From Perilla frutescens (lineage: Eukaryota; Streptophyta; Magnoliopsida; Lamiales; Lamiaceae), in NCBI GenBank assembly GCA_026008535.1, contig BRKX01000011.1, positions 21,336,001 through 21,400,000 on the forward strand: a stretch of 64,000 nt of DNA. The letters run 5' to 3'. The translations under genes were made by a program, and so were the position numbers. Numbering within the stretch: the first letter of the stretch is position 1; every line of letters starts with the position of its first letter. The notes below the pieces were generated by a model. The model saw only the letters and a program-made list of their open reading frames with translations. It made no database searches and was not told the origin of the DNA. Of this stretch, positions 22,397 through 35,100 are shown piece after piece.

Positions 22397-22924
22397 AGAG
22401 GAAAATGTTTAACTGCCAAGTCAATAAACATTTTTTATTTGTACAAATTGAATTAATGCCTACTTTACTATCATTAGGACTAAGGCAGTGTGAATTAAAT
22501 TGATTGGTCGGAAATTTGGGAGTGCTATAACTGATTAAACTCGTGAATTTTTAAAATTGTATCGAGTTTTTATAATTATGTTATTAAAAGTTTGTTTGAT
22601 TATCAATTAAGTTGAACACTTAAATCTGAACGAGCTTTAATTGAACTGATCAATAAGACGAGTCAAGTTCAAAATGTTAGAGTTCCTCTCATATTTGTTC
22701 TATCCGTGCTTCCTTGTGAAATCATACTTTAGATTCATCAAACACACACATAATACAATATAATATGTAAAAATTATTGATTTAGTCAAGAGATTAAGAA
22801 TGTAAAAGTGACAAGAATTTATTAAGAGATCAAATAGTTAAGAGATTAAGAATCTAAAAAGTGACAGAATCCGTCAATTTTATTTTAAAGTAACCTGTTT
22901 AATATTTAATATACTTAGGATTTA
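22396..22924. other. AT-rich spacer, no gene seen
   Basis: No open frame of note or clear repeat. A short duplicated phrase, agagattaagaatgtaaaa / agagattaagaatctaaaa (about 22791 and 22848), is the only structure noticed. Confidence 0.5.
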
Positions 22925-23466
22925 TTTGCTAGGTAGTATAAAAGTGTGATAGATACATATGATACTCTAATAATATGTTTACTAGCAATAATAAACTTCA
23001 TGATTAATTGATTATGCAAGGGCCAACATGTGCTAATCATTTATATGGTATAACATATCACACCCTGCAGGTGTGATATATAATATCATATTAATTATTG
23101 AAAATTGCAGATTAAAATAACCTTGTAGTTATTTATTAAAAAATTTATTATAGAATATTCACACAATGTATGGTAACTAATTAAAAGATATTTTAAAAAT
23201 TAAATTTTTATATATAATCTAATACATCTAAGCAAACTATATATTATTAATACATGTATTTTAATGCATCAAAATAAACATGATATTGATATCTTATACG
23301 GTATAACATATTCTTTTTTTTTACACTCACACACCCGACCTATGGTATTGGGAAGATTCAAACCCGTGACCTTTGGTCTCCAAGCAATCTCACTCCACCA
23401 CTAGATCATCCCCACCGAGACTATACGGTATAACATATTCAACCTTATATCATACTGTCTAGCAAA
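22925..23466. mobile_element. TIR element, TTTGCTAGGTAGTA family, copy 1 (contains a SINE)
   Basis: Begins TTTGCTAGGTAGTATAAAAG and ends with the complement of TTTGCTAGACAGTATGATAT. It is non-coding. A second, inverted-orientation copy lies at 44766-45087 and shares the interior (CTAAGCAAACTATATATTAT and GATATCTTATACGGTATAA). The superfamily is not settled because no clear duplication was seen. Confidence 0.7.
23314..23421 (-). mobile_element. tRNA-derived SINE with 19-bp target duplication
   Basis: The minus strand shows pol III A-box-like GATGATCTAGTGGTGGAG and B-box-like GGTCACGGGTTTGAATCTTC. It ends in a GTGTGTGAGTGT stretch and an A-tail. The flanks are an identical 19-bp repeat, tatacggtataacatattc (23295-23313 and 23422-23440), typical of LINE-driven insertion. 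The body is 108 bp. Confidence 0.88.
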
Positions 23467-23788
23467 TGAGCCCTTAAAATTTAGCTCGTTTAGGTAAGAA
23501 GATAAATAATACAAGGCATCAAAATATGACATTTGACTAAGTAATCTATACCCCTAAAAAATTAAAAATCAACAAGAAACTAATACGTAAATATCAATTT
23601 CTATATACTTCGAAATTTTAAATACATGGAGAACTATTTGAACATGATTTATTTTGAAAAGAAAAGTCCTAAATAAACATCCTACCGTCTCCCATGAAGG
23701 AATATCTTCTCAAAAGTGAAAATATAACCAAACACTAATTTATAATTATATGATCTTTTGTTTTAGTCGACGGCATAAAGATTTTTAA
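23467..23788. other. AT-rich spacer, no gene seen
   Basis: No coding, RNA or repeat feature supported. Confidence 0.4.
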
Positions 23789-24335
23789 GAGCATCTCTAA
23801 TAGTTAGGAATATGGTGAATTGATATTCAACATAATTCTATTTTTGGAGAATTTTTCATTGTGAATAAGGAATTTTGGGTGAGGAATTTTAATAAAGAAG
23901 TGCTGCAACTTCCTAGGAATTTTTAACTTTTAGCAAGTGAGAAATTGAAAACATTGGATCCCGGTATGGATGGTCTAGTGGTGGAGTGAGATTGTTTGGA
24001 GATCAAAGGTCACGAGTTCGAATCTCCTCAATACCACATGTCGGGTGTGTGAGTAAAAAAAAAAGGAAATTGGAAACATTGGTACACTTTTTTTTTCAAA
24101 TAAAAAATGCCGTGTGTTGAGCATTTGAGAGTTGGGGCAGGCACATATGCGGCCCCCACGCCTGGAGCCTTCCTACTATGCTTTTTTTATTTTATTTTTT
24201 TATTATTTATTTTGTATTTTTTATTTTTATTGTATATGTATATATGTATGTATTTTGGAATGAATTTTACTTTTAACATGGTGATTACGTGGCCGTAAAA
24301 TACTTGAAAATGAGGAAGTATTACTAGAGATGCTT
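23789..24335. mobile_element. Harbinger-like MITE, GAGCATCTCTAATAG ends (contains a SINE)
   Basis: Left GAGCATCTCTAATAGTTAGG and right (complement) AAGCATCTCTAGTAATACTT are inverted repeats flanked by taa on both sides (23786-23788 and 24336-24338), as expected for PIF/Harbinger MITEs. It is split by the SINE at 23958-24065. Confidence 0.7.
23958..24065 (+). mobile_element. tRNA-derived SINE, second copy, same family
   Basis: The same 108-bp body as the minus-strand copy: GGATGGTCTAGTGGTGGAG A-box region, GGTCACGAGTTCGAATCTCC B-box region, GGGTGTGTGAGT end and A-tail. The flanks gaaattgaaaacattgg and gaaattggaaacattgg (23941-23957, 24066-24082) are a 17-bp target duplication with one mismatch. 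Confidence 0.88.
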
Positions 24336-24338
24336 TAA

Positions 24339-24801
24339 AGAAAAGTCTAGTAATAACTAATTGATTAATTCAGTACGAATAAATTGGTAAAACAATTAAT
24401 CATGGGAGTAACATTTATTTAATATTTTGCACGCTAAATATGTACTTATATTCGGAACTTTTATCAATTTTATTAAAATGTCTCAAACTTCAACATATGC
24501 AAAAATAATATAATATATATATACATATATATATATATATATTCAAATTTCCTACAATTTTTTACGAAAATATTATATGATCCGATCTTTTAAGTCAGAT
24601 TATTATAAAATACGTTGAAGTTTAACGTGAAAAATCATATTTTATTTAAACATAAAATATGATTTTTTACGTTTCTTATAAATATCGGAGTCATGCGTGA
24701 TTTGTCAGCAATTCAACGCTCAAAATTGAATTTGTTTTTAAGTTGAAAGTTTTTATTTTACAAAACTGATGAAAGTTGAGCAGATAAGCATATATATGTA
24801 A
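24339..24801. other. AT-rich spacer, no gene seen
   Basis: Contains a (TA)n tract near 24512-24541. A weak inverted similarity, ataatatgattttt around 24630-24670, is AT-driven. No gene. Confidence 0.4.
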
Positions 24802-24930
24802 GGGTGGGTTCCAGAAGGAACCATACCCCACATGAGAACCGAGAACCAATCTCACCCATAGATTGATCCTATTTGTACGGTCAAGATCAGATCAAAATTA
24901 AAAAAAAAACGGTGGCATTATTGTAATAAA
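24802..24930 (+). repeat. Left terminal inverted repeat of the large MULE
   Basis: Matches the complement of 41335-41460 over roughly 110 bp with a few changes and small gaps. By analogy with MuDR the TIR probably holds the promoter for the gene starting at 25148 (inference). Confidence 0.8.
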
Positions 24931-25147
24931 TTACAACTTCGGTGCCCCTGAAACTCGTCGAGGTTAAAATCATAAATTTGAATGTATTCAAATTCTAAAG
25001 CGATTTTTCAGAGAATTTTTCAGAGAAAATTCTATAGCACGAACTCGCGCAAAAACCAAAACAGTAAAGATTTGAAAGATAAGATGAAAATACTTACAAA
25101 TCAACCGTAAAAAATTCTGAAACAATCAACAAAATTGTCAGAAAAAC

Positions 25148-28100
25148 ATGAACACTCAAGGTAATATGTATTTCATTCTTATTTTGAGAAATTTCGTTTT
25201 TTTTAGTGATTATACTGTGTTGATTTATCAGTTTACTTTTGCTATAAATATCAATTTAGCGTTATATTATGATAATGTAACAATGTATTTTCTATTTTTC
25301 TAAGCACAACACGTACAAAAACCTAATCTTGCACAAACTGTATTTATTTTTATTGCATGTAAATTTTTCTATTTCATTTTGTACTGTTAAATGACGGATA
25401 ACTTGTATAAACATGTTAAACCTAACAATGTTTGCAATATATATGTGATTTACATGTATATTTTTTATTTTAGGGTTTTAGCATTCTCATTCTCCTATTT
25501 TAGCAGTATCATGACTTATTTTAGCACTCTCGTGATTTATTTTAACGTTCATTTTTTAGCAGTCTAGTGATTTATTTTAGCATGGCACTTGTTTCAAACA
25601 TCAGCATGAAACACTTTTATATGTTTCTTTAATTTTAGCATTCAGTTTCTGTTTCTTTAGCACTGTACTTTTATAGTTTAAATGTGATATTTTAGCATTC
25701 AGATTCTGTTCTTTAGCATTATAATTGATTTAGGGATTTCATATTGTGTTTCTTTTTTATAAAACTAACAACTTTTTGTCCATTTTGTAATTCAACTTCG
25801 CATTTCCTTCATTTTAGCACTCTAGTTTACAGTTTTAGCACTGTGATGTCATATTTTAGCATTCAGTTTTTGTTTCTTTAGCATTGCAATTGATTTTTGG
25901 GAGTTTTCATATTTTGCTTCTTTTTTTACCAACATACATAACGCCTTTGTCTATCTGTGATTCAACTGCACATTTTCTTGATTTTAGCAATCTAGTTTAT
26001 AGTTTAAGCACTGTGATGTGATATTTTAGCATTCAGATTCTGTTCTTTAGCATTCTAATTGATTTAGGGGTTTCATATTTTGTTTCTTTTTTATAAAACT
26101 AACACCTTTTGTCCATTTTTGTAATTCAACTTCGCATTTCCTTCATTTTAGCACTCTAGTTTACAGTTTTAGCACTGTGATGTCATATTTTAGCATTGAG
26201 TTCCTATTTCTTTAGCATTGGATATTTTGTTTCTTTTTCTGTAAACATCACACTTTTGTCCATCTTCAATTCAACTGATTCTATTTTCTTTAGGATTACA
26301 ATTGATTTTAGGAGTTTCATATTTTGTTTCTTTTTTTTGTAAACATAACACCTTTTGTCTATCTGTGATTCAACTGCATATTTTCTTGATTTTAGCACTC
26401 TAGTTTACAGTTTTAGCACTGTGATTTCATATTTTAGCATTCATATTATGTTCTTTAGCATTGTTATTTATGTCTAGTTAACAGAATTATACATGAAAAT
26501 TACAGGTGCTAAAAGAAGTAGAGAAGGTGAAACTAGCACACCACAAATAGTACAAACAACCCCAAACATTGATAGATATCCACTATTACAAGCAACAACA
26601 TTGCCATCAATTCTATCACAGGCAGTTGCGGAAATGAATAAAGCACAAGAGGAGGCAGTGAGACAACTGGGCTTCGGCAGCATTCTTCATTTGGATATAA
26701 CCAAATTGCCACAAAAGATAACATACTGGATGCTCGAAAACTTCGACCCAGTATCAAGAGAACTCCAACTGCAACATGGGAGAAGGTTGAGGATTGAGGT
26801 CTCTGATGTGTCTGTGATCTTCGATTTTCCCAGAGGACCACACAAGATACAAAAGAGTGTTAGAGGCCAGATATGCCAGGTCATGCAGAAGGATGAGTTA
26901 CTCACTAGCATACTCTCAGATACAACAGCAGGAGAATGGTTCAAGATGAACTTCATGATTCTGGTAATTACTTCCATGATCGAGAACTATGAGGATGGAC
27001 ATATTTACAAAAACTTGATGGACTGCCTGCAAGATATTGACAACGTTAGTCAATATGACTGGTGTGACTATGTCTTGAGATCATTGGTGAACCACACTGT
27101 CAAGTGGAAGAGCAACAAAACCATGCCCTTCACAGGTCCCATTCTGTTTTTGTTGGTAAGTTATATTAATTATTTATTTTTTATTGTAGTTCTTGTATAA
27201 TAAACAGGAAGTGTTTATAGTTTCTTGTATAAACACTGCAACCATTTATCTATATACATTACTAAAAAAAACTGTCAACTTCAAACAGATGATGTACTTG
27301 GATAGAGTTGAAGTGTACTTCCGGGAGGTGCCGAGGTACATCCCAGCATTTCATGAATGGAATGATACTTTGCTTGCTGATAGGGAGTTAACAGAGCTTG
27401 CTACTGGAAATTTTGGAGGTGGCTACCCTTGGCCGGCATACACAATGGCTGAGTTCATACAAGAAAACAGAGAGAGAGCTTGTCAGGTAGAAGAAGTTCA
27501 ACAGAGAGAAGTCAAACAAGAACAGATTCCAACTGTGAATGAGCAAGACATCGCGTCAGCTCATAAGGTCATATACCATCACTAATATATTTTTATGTTA
27601 CTAATTTCTTTGTTTAGAATCATCACCGAATTCTATTTTTATAAATAACTATTTACTTATCTGATTTGAACAAAAAACATATCAAAATCAAAGAGAAGGT
27701 TTGGCAGAGGAGAGACAGCAGCAAGAGAAAGGGAAGGGATTAGCTATTGAGATCCCTGAGACAGAGAGATGCAGTTCAAACACTCCAGTAAGCATTTCAA
27801 TAATTATATAATTTAGAATTCTTCATTCATTGTTTAGCATTGTCATCAAGTTTAGTAATAATGTTCAGAAGAAAATTTACAATATTATGAAATGATTGCT
27901 AAAATAGACAATCAAAAGGCCCAGAGAAGAGGCATACAGTGAGATGCCCACAGAGACAGCTGAAACAACAAGAGTCAGCAAAAAAAAGGTGTTTACCACA
28001 TAATATTATATATATAATAACTTATATTGTTAACAGGTTTTTAATTCCAATTAACATCTAAAAATATACAGAAGGCAGTGATCCAAACAAGCACAGTCTC

Positions 28101-29453
28101 CACAAGGTCAAGGGCCATAATGAAGCAACCTGACCATTTTAGAAACCTTGTGGACACAAGAGAGACACTGACACCTTCTGACTGTGAGCTGCACTATTGG
28201 GCGATGGAAAACAAGAGTGATGATGAAAGGTACATTTATAATACATTACTATTAATATAAATAAAAATTATAAGTGCCATTTTGTTCTACCAGACTGCAC
28301 TTTACACTAAAAAAAGAAATTTATCCAAAATTAGGGAGGTTGTCTTGTATGCTGATGAACGGACAGAGTTGAGGAGAGCTGAGGTGCTGACTTTGAACAA
28401 AAAGACATACATAAGTTTTGCTGTCATTGATGTATGGAGTAGCATATTGAACTATGCTCAAGCAAAGATTCCTGAACAACAGACTCCTAGGAGATTTTTC
28501 CTAACGACTAACGTTTCCGTAAGTGAATAATTTCATAGTTACTATTTATAATTAACTCACTTTATTCTGTTTTAAAAAACACTACACATTCGTGATCAAA
28601 AAATCTTCATTTTGACTTTATAGAACTACACAGTTGTTGCACCTCCAGAGGGATGGAATGAGCAGAAGATTTCAAAGCTGTTTGTTGACAACATACTCCA
28701 TGAATTAAGAAAATATCCAAATGTGGAAGTAGATAAGATGGACATGGTACGTATTCATTATAAAAATTGTAAAAAGTTATTATGAAAATAACTAATGTAC
28801 ACTATTTTGTTTGCAGTTTTTCTTTCCAATAATCCAATCAGAACACTTCTGGATTATTTTCATTGATACAAGAAGAATGGTGGCTGCGATCATTGACAAT
28901 TCAAATGCCATAGGAGGAGAGCATGACGACTCCCTATTGAAATATGAGCATATCCCTGCAAAACTGGTAAGAAAACATATTTATTTATTGATTTTTTCAC
29001 TAGTGAAACAAATTAAAAAAAACACATTCAATTCAATAATAAAAATGAACTAACTTTAATCATAAATTTCAGATCAAGCTCTTCGTTCACTTCTTGAAGA
29101 TGACTAGGCTTGAAAAACTAGCAAAAGAAGTGTCTGAAAATATCAAGAGCATGAACCGTCTTCAAATGCCATGGAGAACTTCAACAAACAAGACTGATTG
29201 TGGGGTCTTTGTAATGCGTCATATGGAGACGTATATGGGGGATGCTGTGAGGAATTGGAGGATTGGATTAAGAGCCAAAAATGAAATGCAGCTGAAATAC
29301 TTAAGGATCAAGTATTGTGCTGCCATTCTTACTACAGAATGCAACATCCATAGGCAGAGGAACGTCAGAGATTCAAGACTTTACTTCCGAGCATCTTCTA
29401 AAGACAACCCAATCAGTTTTGAAAAGCTTTACCTAGAAGATGATAATCAGTGA
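25148..29453 (+). CDS. ULP1-like cysteine protease gene carried by the MULE (intact-looking, 10 exons)
   Basis: Proposed exons: 25148-25160, 26506-27155, 27289-27554, 27694-27787, 27908-27988, 28072-28229, 28335-28518, 28624-28746, 28817-28966, 29073-29453. All phases join, giving 699 residues without a stop. The third donor (GC|GTCAGC) is weak. The N-terminal half (GFGSILHLDITKLPQKITYW...) is the plant-specific region of these transposon proteins. The C-terminal 200 residues are a ULP1/SENP-type C48 peptidase: His in SEHFWIIFID (about 28847), Asp in IIDNSNA, Gln in LQMPWR and Cys in DCGVFVMRHME (about 29200). Such enzymes cut SUMO-like modifiers from proteins. Activity here is inferred only from these residues. 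Intron 1 (1345 bp) is built of TTTTAGCACT repeats. Confidence 0.82.
25480..26470 (+). repeat. TTTTAGCACT repeat block, intron 1 of the left ULP1-like gene
   Basis: The word TTTTAGCAC/T occurs dozens of times, largely as a higher-order unit of about 170-240 bp: tttagcactctagtttacag, ttttagcactgtgatgtcat, attttagcattcag, a Phe-codon-like ttgtttctttttt run, then caccttttgtc. Units begin near 25813, 25982, 26146 and 26391, with a diverged one near 25630. All are in the sense orientation of the gene. Confidence 0.9.
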
Positions 29454-29739
29454 ACAAATATTATATATGTAACAAATTCTCTAATACTTTAGACAACTTT
29501 CATATTTCATATTTTTGGATTATGGAATGCTTATGTTGAAATCTTCATTTTGTGAAATATGGATAATTTTGTGAAAATATTTGTACTAATTTGCTTCTTT
29601 GGAATTTGCTGGGGCACATCATAATTTACACATCTGAGGTCTAATTATAGGGCATTTTCAGAAGCTAATGCAATGCATGTATCATGTATGAAAGCTACTG
29701 CTGCTCCTTACTTTAGTCAAGCATAGGATATTAGAAAAT

Positions 29740-30125
29740 TTATGAAAAATTTTCGCATGCTAAAATTGTGAGTAACAGTGCTAAAAATAAAACTAGCAGA
29801 GCTAAAATATATTGCCACATTAAACGCAAAATTCAATTTAGTAAATCTCATACAAATCAAAGTCGCATATGCTAAAACTTCAACAAACTTTTCTAAAGTA
29901 GAACCCACTAGTGCTAAAAATCAAAATACGAATCCTAATAATATAAACAATCATTCTAATGCTAAGACAAATAATACTGAAGAAACAAAGTAAAAACCAT
30001 ATATGCTAAAGTAGAAACTAAAAGTGCTAAAATACAAAATACTAGTGCTAAAATACAAAATACTGGTGCTAAAATACAAAACACTTGTGCTAAAATATGA
30101 AACATCAGTGCTAAAGTATAAAACT
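29740..30125 (-). repeat. AGTGCTAAAATA repeat block (opposite orientation)
   Basis: Copies of (A)GTGCTAAAAT follow the left ULP1 gene. At 30002-30120 they form a strict 21-bp tandem array (gtgctaaaatacaaaatacta and variants). The open frame over this array is only the translated repeat. Confidence 0.88.
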
Positions 30126-30338
30126 ATTTTTCTAACGCTAATACTAAATTTTATTCAATTAAAATACATTTTACCAAAAAAATATTGCCATGTGGCAAAG
30201 ATATGTTATTTAATTCATATTTACAAGGCTAATACAACTATAAAGGCTCCTTTTTATGCAGTAAAAAAAATTCAAACGTGCAACTCTTCAACTTCTCTCC
30301 ATTATCTCCCAAAAAAAAATTCTTCCAAAAAAAAATAT

Positions 30339-30842
30339 ATGAATTGGTCACGAGACACTGAGGAATTCTTTATTGATCTTTTACATACTCGAGTTGGGAT
30401 GGTGGATGTATCTGACAACTACGAGGTTGTAGATTCTCTGGATGATATTTCAGTGACAATGACGATGGTTCTTAATCAAAGAGTTAAATTGATACAACTC
30501 GTGCTGAAATTGAACGAATTAAAGGAGAAGATACGGAGTTTCCATCTTTTCATACAACACCCAGGAATCTATTACAACGAATACCAAAATATAGTCATAG
30601 CGAGAGACGAGTATTTTGAGCGACTGGGACAGAATGTAAGTATGATTTATTTTTCACATTTTAATTTTACTACCCTAACACAATTTTTTTTGTGTCGAAT
30701 CTTATGACACTAGGAGAGTCCCAGGTGGAGGGACTTTAGGCTGAATGGAATGCCATACTTTGAAGAACTTCGTGAGATCATGGACGGCGCCGGTGGTTTC
30801 GACGATGTGGATTTCGACTGGTTGGCTTCGTTTGTGGCTTGA
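30339..30842 (+). CDS. Small Myb/SANT-like DNA-binding domain protein inside the MULE
   Basis: Two exons, 30339-30635 and 30714-30842 (donor AAT|GTAAGT, acceptor ACTAG|GAG), give 141 residues. MNWSRDTEEFFIDLL is the start of the Myb/SANT-like domain common in plant transposon-associated proteins, where W..D.E..FI.LL forms helix 1. The part RWRDFRLNGMPYFEELREIM matches the third-helix and tail region of the same family (usually F...GL..YEEL..IF). It ends FDDVDFDWLASFVA and TGA. It probably binds DNA and might assist transposition, as Myb-like partners do for PIF/Harbinger elements (inference). It is in sense orientation between the two ULP1 copies, preceded by the AGTGCTAAA block. It appears intact. 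Alternative: a captured host gene fragment. Confidence 0.7.
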
Positions 30843-30999
30843 TACCAGAAGCCACATTAAGCAAATACTTGTTCATTTTGCATTTCAGAAGGATTTTAGG
30901 GTTTTGTAATTATTGTAAAAAATTACACTTGTTGCATAATTTTTTTGATAATTTAATCGTGTATGAATTATTATTAATTTCAGTGTTTTTTCATTTTGT

Positions 31000-32030
31000 T
31001 TGAAACTACAAGTGCTAAAATACAATGTACCGGTGCTAAATAAGATACTTCCAGTGCTAAAATAACGATTTTTAGTTCAAATAGAATCTGAAATCTCATT
31101 GTAGACCCAAATAACTGACCAATGTGTTATTCCATAAATGAATAACATGAATGGTCCAATTTAAATATTAGTATATCTTTTATCTCATTTTTAATTAAAT
31201 ACGTCCTACTTTCGGATAAATATATTAAAATTACAATAAGCCGCTAAAAAACAGAGGATATTCACACAAAAATTACAAGATCTCACCTAACCTTAAACTA
31301 GGCTAAGTTAAAGCAGAAAATGAAACTTCCATATATCAAAGTTAAAAAATCCTTAATCCAACGTAAAGAAGATAGCTTCATAAAAATGTCAAAACCTCAT
31401 ATAGAGAATAGAGCACTAAGATATCCCTGAAAGCATAATGTAGTGAGAGCTAAACTATAATACTGTATATCTTGTGTTATTTGTATTATATTTATATTGT
31501 GTAATTTCATGAAATACTGGGTACATATCACGTATAAACTATAATACATCAATCATTTTTACAAGGAAACTCTTAAAAAATTTTTTTACAGATATGCCTT
31601 CAAGGTAAGAAATATCAATCCTAAAGTAGAACCCGCCAGTGCTAAAATACAATGTACCAGTGCTAAATAAGAAACTTCCAGTGCTAAAATAATTAAGACT
31701 TAAGAATGGTAACTATTAGTCCAAAAATGGTTGTTTCTCAAGTGCTAAAATATGAAATATCAATGCTAAAGTAGAACCCACCAGTGCTAAACTAAACATA
31801 ACCCTGCATAGTCCCATAAGTGCTAAAATACAATCTACCAGTGCTAAACAAGAAACTTCCAGTGCTAAAATATGAAATATCAATGCTAAAGAATACACTA
31901 TCTTTTCTAACGATAACACAATAAAAATTAATATATAATTGAAAAAAATATAAAAAACTTTTTTTCTAAAAAAAAAACAAAAAAACTGATAATAAAAAAA
32001 AAGAAAATAATAATAATAATAATAACCCGC
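31000..32030 (-). repeat. AGTGCTAAAAT repeat block between the Myb-like gene and the second ULP1 gene
   Basis: Scattered copies of AGTGCTAAAAT, CAGTGCTAAA and CCAGTGCTAAATAAG (about 31010-31060, 31630-31690, 31735-31890), followed by A-rich and TAA microsatellite sequence. A few further copies lie in the first intron of the next gene (32340-32800). Confidence 0.85.
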
Positions 32031-32165
32031 CATAACTTCTGCAAAAACATACACACACAAACACGCAAAAGCTTTTCGATTCAAAGACTTCAAACACAAA
32101 AACATAAACGATTAGGGTTTTATCAACATTTTAATTCAAAAACTTCAACCACCAAAATCGTCAAT

Positions 32166-35100
32166 ATGGAAAAAACACAAAGCACAGAGCTCGTAAACCG
32201 GAAGAACCGAAGCGACTCTTTGAAAAAGAAGAGAAAACCTGAAGACATGCCGATTGAAAAAGGTACGTAACACATTCTTCTTCTCGTTCATCATAAAAAT
32301 AAATTATGTGTGTTTCATTTTGGTTCTAACAAAAAAAATATGCAGAAAGGAACAGTGCTAAAACCCTGACAAAACCTCATATATGACGAAATAAACACTT
32401 ACAAAATCTAAATATGTAAAAATGTTATCGTTTACTGATAATAATCACATGTATACGAAATCAAAATTTTTAGAAATGTATATGCATTTTGCACACTGTG
32501 TTGCATGTCATGATTTCCTTTTCAATGATCTGAAACAGTAACATCGTGAATGATTTATGTCTTAATGTGTAGCATCATTATATTATAAAAATGAATTAGC
32601 ATCAAGGAGATCAAACTCTAAGCATAAGACTTCTTATCTTTATAAACATATTTAATATACATGACAAAAATTTTCCATGCTCTATTTTAGTTATAATGAT
32701 AGTATAATATTATATAATCAAACCAATGTTAAAATAAGAAGTTACAGTGCTAAAAACCTACAATATTATCAAACAATGCTAAAATAAGACATTACATTAC
32801 TAAAAAGCTACAATATTAATTCTGAAAATGCCTAACCAGTCAACTATATAACATACATGGTATATTTATAATTGTACTATAGTGTCATATCATGGATTAA
32901 TTATGTGTTGACATGTAGCAAAACTTTATTACTATGAAATTAATACTAATTTTTTTATCAAATATGCTAATGTTTCATTTTAGCACTAGTTTTCTACAGA
33001 ATTAGCATCAACAGATATACAATATATACTCAAAAATAATAGTATTAACAAAAACTATACATATATAGGTACAAGCAAAAAGACAAGGTCCACAGATGAT
33101 ATTAATATATCAATAACTAATGAGATCAGATCAAAGAGTAAACATGATGTCAATGCTCTCAAATCTCGGTCAAAAACATTAGCACTGACATTATTTGAAA
33201 GGATAAGATCTACACCAGACTCAGATGTTGAAGACACAAGTGCTTCTGAAACCAAGAGTCCAGCAGCAAAATCCAAGCAGGGAGATCTTCAAATGCTTAA
33301 AAGCAGAACAACACCGCACATATTATATGATGCAATCAAAAATTTCATAGATGAGCAGAAGAGTGCTGTTGAATCCCTTGGATTTGGGAGCATTCCGCAT
33401 TTGAATATAAAGGAATTACCTCATGTACTTAGCTACTGGTTGGTAGATAACTTTGATCCCGAGAGTTGTGAGTTGATCCTGAAGAGAGATCGACGATTGC
33501 ACGTAGATGAAACTGATGTATCATTGATCATGGGGTTTCCAAGTGGTCATCTGCGTATAGAAAAGAAACCTAGAAGACAAAGCTGCAGTCAAACGAAGAA
33601 ATGGCAAGAGAAGTTTGATAAACATGAACACAGAATCTCTCCGGCACATGTTTCGGAAAAAATGCAGGAAGATAAAGCTGGTGGAAAATGGTTCAAGATA
33701 CATTTTATGGTTCTGCTTACAAATAGCCTCATTGAATCAACGGGGAATGGATATGTACATCCACAGCTGGTACACATCTTCGATGATGTTGACAGAATAC
33801 GTGAGTACAACTGGTGTGAATACACTATAAGGTGTCTGGTGCAGAAGACAATACTTTGGATAAAGAAGAATGATAAATACTACAATGGACCAATCCTGTT
33901 CTTAATGGTTAGTTTAGCAATTAGCATACATTATTAAAATCAACTCTGAATTTCCATGCTCATGCTAATGTGAATAACATTTACCCCCCCACAGATGTTT
34001 TATATGGACAGAGTAGTGTCCTATAACAGAAGAGTTCAACGATCAATTCCAGCATTCAAAGGCTGGACACACAAGCTTATGTGCAAGAGACAACAGTCAG
34101 AATTGAAAGGAGGTGGTTTTGGAGGAGGCCATATCTATGGCCCGTATGAAGAAGAAGAGTCTAAAAGAAAGGTTGAGAACACCATTGCTTGTTTGGAGGC
34201 TGGTCCTCAGGAACATGAAGCTCCACTTGCTCTGGAGGCTGGTGTTGAGAGAAATCATGATGAACAACCAAAAAGTCCTGTTCCAGCATCGACATTAGAT
34301 CCTGTGCAAGAATATGCTCAGAAGCTCATTGGTGACTGCAAGAGAATGGCTGATGCAATGACTACATTGATGAAAACAGTACAGGATGTGCCACAACACA
34401 TGATGGAGAATGTCTTCTTTAAGAAGTCATATGAAACAGCCCAGCAGCTTTTGGTAAAGAAACAACCAAGTCCAATTTCGCAGGCATCACACACTCAGAC
34501 CCAGCCACAAGCAACGCCAGACGATGATGAGTTCTGGAGTGATCCAGCAAGAATATCAGCAATTGAGGAGATTGAAAGAGCTCTGGCAAAGCGTGCAGAG
34601 CTTGAGAAGATATATGCTGATGAAGGCTCAACATTCAGTCTTGGGATAAGTGATGATGCATGGGCTGGGATAATGAAGGTTACACAGGAAATTTCTGAAC
34701 AGAATATGGTGCTTGAGGAACCAAATCAAACTGACACATTTGATACTGAAATCCTGGAGAATGCAATGAGGCAGGTATGGAAAAAATATTTTTAATACTT
34801 TAGGACTCTCATGATTTATTTTAGCACTCCCCTGATTTAGTTTAGCACCCCATGATTCATTTTAGCACACTTATGGCTTTTTTTAGCACTATAATGACTT
34901 ATTCTAGCACTATCATTACTTACTTTAGCACTATCAAGGATTATTTTAGCATTCTCGTGCATTGTTTTAACACTGTCATAAACTTATTTTAGAAATACCT
35001 AATATACATAAAAACTGATTGCAGGCAGAGGCTGAGCATCTAAACTCAAAGAAATCAAAGCTACATGAGACAGATGCACCATCAAAGTCAAAAAATGTTC

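Noticed and set aside
23315..23421. Possible second tRNA gene on the minus strand
   Set aside because: It has A and B boxes but does not fold into a full cloverleaf, has an A-tail and 19-bp duplications, and so is a SINE.
30024..30330. Open frame with LKYKILVLKYKTLVLKYE-type repeats
   Set aside because: It is a translation of the 21-bp AGTGCTAAAATA array; only the part from ATG 30339 resembles a real protein.
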